From the NCBI RefSeq assembly GCF_024813435.1, contig NZ_JANAEZ010000007.1:62001-126000 (forward strand): DNA of 64,000 nt. The letters are read 5' to 3'. How positions within the stretch are numbered: the first letter of the stretch is position 1; the number at the start of each line of letters is the position of its first letter. Both the position numbers and the translations under genes were made by a program. A model generated the notes under the pieces. That model worked only from the letters and a program-made list of their open reading frames with translations, had not been told where the DNA came from and searched no databases. This document shows positions 54,846 to 62,261 of this stretch, piece after piece. This DNA comes from Cognataquiflexum gelatinilyticum. Its GTDB lineage: Bacteria > Bacteroidota > Bacteroidia > Cytophagales > Cyclobacteriaceae.

Positions 54846-55850
54846 TCACTTCAACCCCACCTTCAGCACATAATTATCCGCCGTGATATACAGGGTCTTT
54901 TCATCCGTAGAAAAAGCGCAATTGGAAGTTGCTTCCCCAGTCGCAATCCTAGCCAAAGCCTTCCCGTTTTCATCAAAAAGCCATACACCTCCCGGTCCTG
55001 TTGCAAACAGATTTCCGGAACTGTGCATTTTCATCCCGTCAGGAAGTCCGTTGTAGCCTTCTTTTCCTACATATGATGTTGCATCAAAAAACAACTTTTT
55101 ATTTTCCACCACACCCGCGGACACAATGTCATATTGGTACCACACGGCATGTTCAGGATCGGAGTTGGCGACAATCAACTTGCTTTGGTCAGGGGAAAAA
55201 GTGATGCCATTGGGACGGGAGATGGAGTCCACCAGCAGTAGTTCCCCATCGGTCTTGAGGCAATAGATTCCCTGAAAATCCAATTCCTTCGCCGGGTCAT
55301 CCACATTGAACTCCAAGCCATAAGGAGGGTCGGTGAAATACAAATTTCCCGCCTTGTCATAGATGGCATCGTTGGGGCTGTTGAGGCGCTTTCCTTGATA
55401 GTTATCCACAATGCTGACAAAATCTGCTTTGGGCTGATCCAAAGGCGCATTCATCTTTGCCATCCTGCGGTCTCCATGTTGGCAGAGCACCAAATTCCCC
55501 TGCGGATCCAAAATCAGGGCATTGGAACCTGTCTCTCCACCACGGGCAGCATCTCCTGTATAGCCCGAAGGTTTCAGATAAAGACTTGTTTCACCCTTTG
55601 CATCAATCTGAAATATGGAGTTGTTGGGAATATCCGAAAACAACAACTTCTGTTCTTTTTCCAGCCAAAGTGGCCCTTCAGTCCAGGCATAGCCCTGAGA
55701 AATGACTTCGATCTGTGCATCAGGATTTATCAAACTCAACGCTGCCTCATCTAGAATTTCTATCGAACTGTTTGCTTTCATGGTGTTTTTGGGTTGGGTG
55801 CAGGAAATGGCTATCAAAATAAAAAACGAAAATACGATGGAATATTTCAT
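54846..55850 (-). CDS. SMP-30/gluconolactonase-like lipoprotein
   Basis: 334 residues from the ATG at 55850, which gives the lipoprotein signal FSFFILIAISC; a start 27 bases earlier would obscure it. The six-bladed SMP-30/gluconolactonase/LRE propeller is recognised by EGPLWLEKEQKLLFSDIPNNSIFQID, LNSPNDAIYDKAGNLYFTDPPYGLE, RPNGITFSPDQSKLIVANSDPEH and DGMKMHSSGNLFATGPGGVWLFDENGKAL. Such enzymes hydrolyse lactones using a bound divalent metal. The exact substrate is unknown. Confidence 0.87.
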   Translation of the reverse strand: MKYSIVFSFFILIAISCTQPKNTMKANSSIEILDEAALSLINPDAQIEVISQGYAWTEGPLWLEKEQKLLFSDIPNNSIFQIDAKGETSLYLKPSGYTGDAARGGETGSNALILDPQGNLVLCQHGDRRMAKMNAPLDQPKADFVSIVDNYQGKRLNSPNDAIYDKAGNLYFTDPPYGLEFNVDDPAKELDFQGIYCLKTDGELLLVDSISRPNGITFSPDQSKLIVANSDPEHAVWYQYDIVSAGVVENKKLFFDATSYVGKEGYNGLPDGMKMHSSGNLFATGPGGVWLFDENGKALARIATGEATSNCAFSTDEKTLYITADNYVLKVGLK

Positions 55851-56317
55851 GGTCTTTTGGGTTGTAAATAAATGCAAACATCAATTTCGGATTTTTCCCT
55901 TGGAATCTGACTATCAAAGCCTCAATTTTTGATTTCCATGAATTCTAAGAAGGGAAGCTACTTATTACGAAAAAGATTTTGAGCGCTCGACAATTATCCA
56001 GCAAATACCAATTATACCTCCCCACAGAGCAACAATTAATCGCCGAAGTAAGGAAAGAGATTGACAGAATGGACCAAAGAGAAATGGAATAATGCCATCC
56101 CCAAATTACTGTTAATGCTATTGCTTTCCTATCATTGACCGGCATACCAGAGCTTCCTACTCACCCCAACTCCCAAACATCATTCTTCTATCCTTCCCGA
56201 CCTCAAACTTCCAACCTTTTACCCACTCCCCACCTGGTTTCCTTCAAAAAAATACCCTACTTTTAAACTGCTAATGTAAATTACTTAGCCATCCTGTTTA
56301 CCAAAACCTCCTCCCAA
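55851..56317. other. Intergenic region, 467 bases
   Basis: Divergent gap between the gluconolactonase-like gene and cydA. It holds the 55949-56092 gene remnant and pyrimidine-rich, otherwise featureless sequence at 56160-56260. The cydAB promoter must lie in the last part. Confidence 0.5.
55949..56092 (+). pseudogene. C-terminal remnant resembling DUF1016/YhcG-type nuclease protein
   Basis: An open stretch without a usable start ends at the TAA 56090-56092. The visible residues include LSARQLSSKYQLYLPTEQQ followed by IAEVRKEIDRM, which resembles the C-terminal end of DUF1016 (PDDEXK nuclease) proteins of Bacteroidota. Only about 47 residues remain and an in-frame stop precedes them, so it is a degraded remnant. 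The family call is from memory of the SKYQLYLP pattern. Confidence 0.45.
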
Positions 56318-57643
56318 ATGGATGATCTTTTAGCTGCAAGGTCTCAGATGGCCTTATCTCTGGGCTTTCACATCATTTTTGCCTGCATTGGAATGATCAT
56401 GCCGTTTTTTATGGCCATTTCCCATTACATCTATCTCAAAACCGGTAAGGAAGCTTACAAGAAACTGACCGTCGCATGGAGCAAAGGCGTGGCAATCTTT
56501 TTTGTTACAGGTGCAGTTTCAGGAACAATGCTCTCTTTTGAACTTGGTCTGCTTTGGCCCAAATTCATGGAAGAGGCAGGACCGATATTTGGTATGCCAT
56601 TTTCCCTGGAAGGAACGGCCTTTTTTATCGAAGCCATAGCATTGGGCTTTTTCCTCTATGGTTGGGGAAAATTCCACCCTTGGTTTCATTGGTTTACAGG
56701 AGTAGTAGTAGGGGTCAGCGGCTTGGCATCAGGCATATTGGTTGTTGCAGCCAATGCATGGATGAATGCACCTACAGGATTTGATATCATCGATGGGGTT
56801 TATACCAATATTGACCCGATCGCCGCGATGTTTAATGAAGCCTGGTTCAGTCAGGCTTTGCACATGACGCTGGCAGCCTTTGTCGCAACAGGCTTTGCCG
56901 TAGGTGGGATCCATGCCTGGATGATCAGGAAGGGAAAATCCAAAGATATCCACATTCCTGCTCTCAGGATTTCCCTGACTATCGGCGCTGTCGCGGCCAT
57001 TCTGATGCCGCTGAGCGGGCACCATGCTGCCAAAGATGTTGCCCACCGACAGCCCGCAAAGCTTGCGGCTATGGAAGCGCATTTTCACACCGAAGAAAGG
57101 GCGGCTTTGATCATCGGAGGGATTCCGGATGAAGCTACCCAAACAGTAAATTATGCCATCAAAATCCCGGGAGGGTTGAGTTACCTGATCCATGGTGACT
57201 TCGTCACAGAGGTCAAGGGGCTTGAGGATATCCCCCAAGATGAGCGTCCTCCGGTGGCAATTACCCACTATGGATTTCAGATCATGGTAGGTATAGGCAT
57301 GTTGCTGATGCTGGTTGGATTGATTTGGTTGTTTGGGCTGTGGAAAAAATCCTCCTATTTACATGCCCCCTGGTTTTTGGCTTTGCTAGCCCTATTGAGC
57401 CCTTTGGGTTTTATTGCCGTGGAGGCAGGTTGGGTAGTGACTGAGGTAGGAAGGCAACCTTGGATCCTGTATGGTATCATGCGGACAGCTGATGCGGTGA
57501 CCCCAATGCCGGGAATCGTGTATTCATTCTGGCTTTATGTGGCAGTGTACTTGTCACTATCCCTGATCGTAGGCGCGTTGCTGGCAAAGCAGGTAAAGGC
57601 TTTGGATAAGGAAACGGAGCAACTTTCACCCAAAACATCCTGA
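56318..57643 (+). CDS. cydA: Cytochrome bd ubiquinol oxidase subunit I
   Basis: 441-residue membrane subunit of the cytochrome bd terminal oxidase, which reduces oxygen with quinol and has high oxygen affinity. His18 and His182 are candidate heme ligands; Glu98 and Glu105 match the conserved acidic pair of the proton path. GRQPWILYG near the end is typical. The Q-loop is short, placing it with CIO/Bacteroidota-type oxidases. It is followed four bases later by cydB. Confidence 0.95.
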   Translation: MDDLLAARSQMALSLGFHIIFACIGMIMPFFMAISHYIYLKTGKEAYKKLTVAWSKGVAIFFVTGAVSGTMLSFELGLLWPKFMEEAGPIFGMPFSLEGTAFFIEAIALGFFLYGWGKFHPWFHWFTGVVVGVSGLASGILVVAANAWMNAPTGFDIIDGVYTNIDPIAAMFNEAWFSQALHMTLAAFVATGFAVGGIHAWMIRKGKSKDIHIPALRISLTIGAVAAILMPLSGHHAAKDVAHRQPAKLAAMEAHFHTEERAALIIGGIPDEATQTVNYAIKIPGGLSYLIHGDFVTEVKGLEDIPQDERPPVAITHYGFQIMVGIGMLLMLVGLIWLFGLWKKSSYLHAPWFLALLALLSPLGFIAVEAGWVVTEVGRQPWILYGIMRTADAVTPMPGIVYSFWLYVAVYLSLSLIVGALLAKQVKALDKETEQLSPKTS

Positions 57644-57647
57644 TCCC

Positions 57648-58667
57648 ATGGTAGATATCATCATTGCTTTTTTGTACTTGTCATTATTGATGTACCTGCT
57701 TTTCGGAGGGGCGGATTTTGGTGCAGGCATCATCGAATTTTTTACCTCGGATGCCAAAAAAGACCGCACAAGGCTACTTACTTATCAGGCGATCGGTCCC
57801 ATTTGGGAAGCAAACCACATGTGGCTCATCATCACCATCGTCATCCTTTTTGTGGGCTTTCCAAAAGTTTACTCGACTGTTTCCATTTTCCTCCATATCC
57901 CTGTTTCCCTGTTGCTACTGGGTATAATTGCTCGGGGAACAGCCTTTATTTTCAGGCATTATGATCCGGATCAGGGAAAATTTCAGCCCTTGTATAACCT
58001 TATCTTTGTCTATTCTTCTTTCCTCAGTCCGCTCTTTCTAGGCATCCTGGCAGGGACGATCATCTCGGGAAGAATAGACTTAGAGGCAGCTTCTTTCCCT
58101 GAGGCCTACTTGTTTCCATGGTTGGCCTTTTTCCCGATCAGTGTAGGCTTGTTTACTGTGGCTATTTGCGGGTATTTGGCTGCCGTCTTTTTGATCGGTG
58201 AAGCCCAAAACCACGAAGACCAAATGCTGTTCAGAAAAAAAGCCATCAGGATGAATATCCTGACAGTAGTTGCCGGCGCTGTGGTTTTTTTGGCTGCCAC
58301 CTTGGAGGGCATTCCTTTGTTGGCAGGCATGTTGGAGCATCCCATCACGATTTTAGCATTGGTCTTGGCTAGTATTTCCCTTCCCTTGACATGGAAGTAT
58401 TTGAGGGAAAATTTTCACATGAGAGCAAGGATCCTGGTAGGTTTTCAGGTTAGTATGATCCTCTTTGCCCTGTTTTACAGTATTCATCCTGCATTTATGG
58501 TTTTCAAAAACAGTGTCCTGATCCTGAAAGAAGCCGCTGCCGGTCCTGCCACCATGAACAGCCTTGGCATTGCACTCCTTGTAGGAAGTGTCTTTATCCT
58601 TCCCTCTTTGTTTTACCTCATCTATAGCTTTCAAAAGCGGCCTTTTCAACCTTTGGCAAAAAAGTGA
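57648..58667 (+). CDS. cydB: Cytochrome bd ubiquinol oxidase subunit II
   Basis: 339 residues with eight to nine membrane segments. The start is family-typical (IIIAFLYLSLLMYLLFGGADFGAGIIEFF) and so is QAIGPIWEANHMWLIITIVILFVGFPKVYS. It forms the heterodimer with CydA and is translated from the same transcript. No cydX-like small ORF or cydDC transporter genes were seen nearby. Confidence 0.95.
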   Translation: MVDIIIAFLYLSLLMYLLFGGADFGAGIIEFFTSDAKKDRTRLLTYQAIGPIWEANHMWLIITIVILFVGFPKVYSTVSIFLHIPVSLLLLGIIARGTAFIFRHYDPDQGKFQPLYNLIFVYSSFLSPLFLGILAGTIISGRIDLEAASFPEAYLFPWLAFFPISVGLFTVAICGYLAAVFLIGEAQNHEDQMLFRKKAIRMNILTVVAGAVVFLAATLEGIPLLAGMLEHPITILALVLASISLPLTWKYLRENFHMRARILVGFQVSMILFALFYSIHPAFMVFKNSVLILKEAAAGPATMNSLGIALLVGSVFILPSLFYLIYSFQKRPFQPLAKK

Positions 58668-58739
58668 TTTATTACAATCATGATTTACATTTAAATTAGG
58701 TACCTGATATTGTTAAGGAAAAAACAAAAAGCCTCATAT

Positions 58740-60257
58740 ATGAAATCTTTCCAACTCCTCTTTTTCTCCTTGATCCTCCTTTTTTCATGTGGAAAGAAAG
58801 AAGTTGAAAACACTCCCCAAAAGCCCCCAAACATCCTCTTTTTGATAGCAGACGATTGGTCTTATCCACATGCCGGCGTCTATGGTGATCGGGTGGTAAG
58901 GACACCCACTTTTGACAGACTTGCCAAAGAAGGCGCTTTGTTTACCAATGCCTATACCGCCTCCCCATCCTGTTCCCCTTCGCGTGCCTCGATTTTGCTC
59001 GGAAGATATCCACACCAAAATGAATCCGGGGGAAATCTATGGTCAGAGTTTCCTGCCCAATATCCCACCTATGTCAGCATTCTCGAACAAGCCGGTTATT
59101 TCACAGGTTCCACTCGCAAAGGTTGGGGACCGGGAGAGTTTTTGGTCTCCGGCCTCACCCATAATCCTGCAGGAAAGCAATTTGAAGACTTCAAAACCTT
59201 TTTGGACCAAAGACCAAAAGACCAACCTTTCACATTTTGGTTTGGCAGCAGTGACCCGCACCGCGAATATGAAACCAACACCGGAATCAAAAGCGGCATG
59301 AAGTTGTCTGATGTCAATGTCCCCGGATTTTTTCCTGACAATGACTGTGTACGGAATGATATCCTGGACTATTATTTTGAGATAGAGCGCTTTGACAGGG
59401 AATGTGGACAACTCATCCGACAGCTGGAGGAAATCGGTGAACTAGACAATACGATCATCGTCATGACAAGTGACAATGGCATGCCTTTTCCACGGGCAAA
59501 AGCAAATCTCTACGACCTTGGTACCCGCATGCCTTTGGCCATCCGTTGGCCTGCAAAAGCCAAAGCCGGAACTGTCATTGACGATTTTGTGAATTTTGTG
59601 GACTTTGCCCCGAGCTTTATCGAAGCGGCAGGTCAGGATGTCGATGACATGTGTGGACAATCCCTTTGGGCCCTATTGGATGGCAAAAAACAAGACCGGG
59701 ATCAGGTATTCCTCGAGCGCGAGCGGCATGCCAATGTCCGCAAGGGCAACCTCAGCTATCCGATGAGGGGAATCAGAAACCACCAATACCTCTATATCTG
59801 GAACCCCATACCCGAGCGCAATCCCGCCGGAGACCCGACAGTCCACCAATCCGTAGGTCAATATGGGGATGTGGACCATTCCATCACCAAGTTTCTGATC
59901 ATGAATCAGGAAGGAAAAGCTAAACCGGGCCAACCGGATTACTTTGCCCTTTCCTTTGGGCTTAGGCCCGAAGAGGAATTGTATGATGTAATCAAGGATC
60001 CCTATCAAATACACAACCTCGCTGCCGAACCTGAATCTCAAGCAGTCAAAGAACAGCTGAAAACCCAACTATTGGCATGGATGACCGAAACCGGAGACCT
60101 CAGGGCTACCGATCCAAAGTCCACCTATTGGGATGAAGTCCGCTATACGCCAAATTACCAAATGGAAGATGCCCCCATCCAACAACGCATCGAAGCCTAC
60201 CGCATCCTTCCTCCATTTGGAAAGGAAAGTAAGGAGGGGTTTGGGTGTTTGGATTGA
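58740..60257 (+). CDS. Sulfatase lipoprotein
   Basis: 505 residues from the ATG at 58740, giving a lipoprotein signal LFFSLILLFSC (cysteine 17). The sulfatase signature is SPSCSPSRAS with Cys78 as the residue converted to formylglycine (CxPSR). Metal-binding aspartates lie in FLIADDWSYPH (Asp38-Asp39). TSDNGMPFPRAK and VNFVDFAPSFIEAAG follow. It probably removes sulfate esters from polysaccharides outside the inner membrane. A separate anaerobic maturase is not in the window; the aerobic GldJ-like fold should not be read as its activator. Confidence 0.9.
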   Translation: MKSFQLLFFSLILLFSCGKKEVENTPQKPPNILFLIADDWSYPHAGVYGDRVVRTPTFDRLAKEGALFTNAYTASPSCSPSRASILLGRYPHQNESGGNLWSEFPAQYPTYVSILEQAGYFTGSTRKGWGPGEFLVSGLTHNPAGKQFEDFKTFLDQRPKDQPFTFWFGSSDPHREYETNTGIKSGMKLSDVNVPGFFPDNDCVRNDILDYYFEIERFDRECGQLIRQLEEIGELDNTIIVMTSDNGMPFPRAKANLYDLGTRMPLAIRWPAKAKAGTVIDDFVNFVDFAPSFIEAAGQDVDDMCGQSLWALLDGKKQDRDQVFLERERHANVRKGNLSYPMRGIRNHQYLYIWNPIPERNPAGDPTVHQSVGQYGDVDHSITKFLIMNQEGKAKPGQPDYFALSFGLRPEEELYDVIKDPYQIHNLAAEPESQAVKEQLKTQLLAWMTETGDLRATDPKSTYWDEVRYTPNYQMEDAPIQQRIEAYRILPPFGKESKEGFGCLD

Positions 60258-60359
60258 AATAGAATAGCTTAATTGGTTTTGGAAGCCAAATAATTCCTGA
60301 TTTTTAGATATGAATGTTTTAATTAGTTAAATTCAAAAATTAAAACTTCAGTGACATTG

Positions 60360-61322
60360 ATGAATACATATTCTCTTGAAAATTTTATTCGTGGGTTAAA
60401 AAGTTTGAAAAGAGCTTCTACAAAATTTGGTTTAGCTCCCCATAAGCCCGTTTTGTTATTAACCTTCATCGAAATGATAGATAAGGGTATGATTTCGGAA
60501 AACAGGGTCTTCCTCAATTCTGATCTTGTCGGGATTTTTCAAGAAAATTGGCAATTGTTGGTTGATACCCCACATCAATCTGATTTTACACAGCCTTTCT
60601 TTTATCTCCAAAATGATAAAATCCAATCCAATCCATTTTGGTTTTTGAAACCTAAACCGGGTTATTCAATAAATTCCCATATAAAAAGCGTGAATACTTT
60701 AAGCGAAGTGCTTGATTATGGTTACTTTTTACCAGAATTATATTTTTATCTATCTAATAGGGATTCAAGAGAAATTCTTAAAACAGCATTGTTAGATAAC
60801 TATTTTCCAAATGATTTAAGAAACTTTTTTCAAGCAAAAACAGGGCAGGAAGGGTATTTGGATCAACTTGAATTGTATGTGCTAAATAAGGCCACAAGTC
60901 CCAAGACAAGTATAAGAATAAGCCAAGAAGAAGTAATTTTTGTTAGAAATGGAATTTTCAAAAAGATGATCCCAAAGATTTATAATAACTCTTGTTGCTT
61001 TACGGGTTTGCGTTTGACTTCATTACATGGATATTCCCTAATTGACGCGTGCCACATAGTTCCGTTTAGTTACAATCAAAATGATACTATTTCAAACGGA
61101 TTAGCCCTTTGTCCAAATATGCATCGGGCTTTTGATAGAGGACTTTTGACTGTGGATAACTCATTTAGGATAATTGTTTCGAAACATATATATGAAGATG
61201 AAACACATCCATACAGTTTAAAATTATTGGGGGGAGTAAAAATTAAACTCCCTTTCGAAAAGGATTATTTTCCATCTCAAGAAAATTTAGCTTGGCATCG
61301 AGAGAATATTTTTAAGGGATAA
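60360..61322 (+). CDS. HNH endonuclease, restriction-like, possible modified-DNA binder
   Basis: 320 residues from the ATG at 60360; GTG at 60351 is an alternative. The C-terminal HNH nuclease core shows the zinc/metal motif DACHIVPF, NGLALCPNMHRAFDRG and NNSCCFTGL. The N-terminal 180 residues include HKPVLLLTFIEMIDKGM, a stretch like the sulfur-binding domain of phosphorothioate-dependent McrA-type nucleases. That similarity is suggestive, not proven. GC is clearly lower than the genes before it. It begins a co-directional run with the next two genes. Confidence 0.78.
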   Translation: MNTYSLENFIRGLKSLKRASTKFGLAPHKPVLLLTFIEMIDKGMISENRVFLNSDLVGIFQENWQLLVDTPHQSDFTQPFFYLQNDKIQSNPFWFLKPKPGYSINSHIKSVNTLSEVLDYGYFLPELYFYLSNRDSREILKTALLDNYFPNDLRNFFQAKTGQEGYLDQLELYVLNKATSPKTSIRISQEEVIFVRNGIFKKMIPKIYNNSCCFTGLRLTSLHGYSLIDACHIVPFSYNQNDTISNGLALCPNMHRAFDRGLLTVDNSFRIIVSKHIYEDETHPYSLKLLGGVKIKLPFEKDYFPSQENLAWHRENIFKG

Positions 61323-61356
61323 TCAAATATAGCGTTAGCAAAAAAACTTCTTTTTT

Positions 61357-62208
61357 ATGAGCCCATCCAATTCCTTCAACCACCTCACCGCCAAAGAACG
61401 GGATTCAATTTCTTTTCCTGCAAGGCATGTTTTGAATAAGGGATTGTTAATAAGAGAGGTCTTGGACTTTGGATGTGGTTTTGGAAAGGATGTGGAGGTT
61501 TTGAAGGAAAAGGGGATTGATATTGTCGGATATGACAGGCATTATTTTCCAAGTTATCCACAAAAGCAATTCGATACAATTATCTGTTTTTATGTGCTCA
61601 ATGTCCTGATGCAAGAAGAGCAGACAAGGGTGCTGATGGAGATTTCACAACTGTTAAAACCTACCGGAAAAGCCTATTTTGCTGTTAGAAGGGACATCAC
61701 TTTTGAAGGTTTCAGAACACATAAAATCCATCAAAAACCAACCTACCAGTGCAATGTGATCCTTCCTTTTTTCTCCATATTCAGAAACGAAAACTGTGAA
61801 ATTTATGAGTATAGGCCATATAATCAAAAAAATATAGATCCAAAAGCGGATTCTTGCCCATTTTGTAATCCTTCTCCAGATAGGACACTTCTAGCCGAAT
61901 CAGCAACGGCTTTTTCTATGTTGGACAAATTTCCTGTATCCAAGGGTCAGGCTTTAATCATTCCAAAAAGACATGTGGATAACTATTTTGATTTGAGCTT
62001 TCGGGAACAATCGGCCTGTATTTTTATGCTGAATTATGTAAAAGAAATTCTCCAAAAAAAGTATGAACCTGATGGTTTCAATATAGGGATAAATATCGGC
62101 AAATCTGCCAGCCAGACTGTTGACCATGTTCATATTCACCTTATTCCCCGATACGTTGGAGATGTGGATAACCCAGAAGGTGGAGTCCGGGGAGTGATTC
62201 CTAAATAA
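61357..62208 (+). CDS. Class I SAM methyltransferase-HIT fusion protein
   Basis: 283 residues with two domains. The N-terminal part is a methyltransferase with motif I EVLDFGCGFGKDVEVLKEKG (residues 34-53), IDIVGYDRH and FDTIICFYVLNVL. The C-terminal part (about 165-283) is a HIT-family nucleotide hydrolase/transferase: CPFC, HVHIHLIPR with His257, His259 and His261 (HxHxH). Both halves keep their catalytic motifs. It starts 34 bases after the HNH gene and precedes the SMC-like gene by 53. Fusions of these domains recur in presumed defence clusters. Confidence 0.85.
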   Translation: MSPSNSFNHLTAKERDSISFPARHVLNKGLLIREVLDFGCGFGKDVEVLKEKGIDIVGYDRHYFPSYPQKQFDTIICFYVLNVLMQEEQTRVLMEISQLLKPTGKAYFAVRRDITFEGFRTHKIHQKPTYQCNVILPFFSIFRNENCEIYEYRPYNQKNIDPKADSCPFCNPSPDRTLLAESATAFSMLDKFPVSKGQALIIPKRHVDNYFDLSFREQSACIFMLNYVKEILQKKYEPDGFNIGINIGKSASQTVDHVHIHLIPRYVGDVDNPEGGVRGVIPK

Positions 62209-62261
62209 ATGTAAATTTTACCTTCAGTTCAGAACAAGTAACTTTATATGTAATTTTAACT

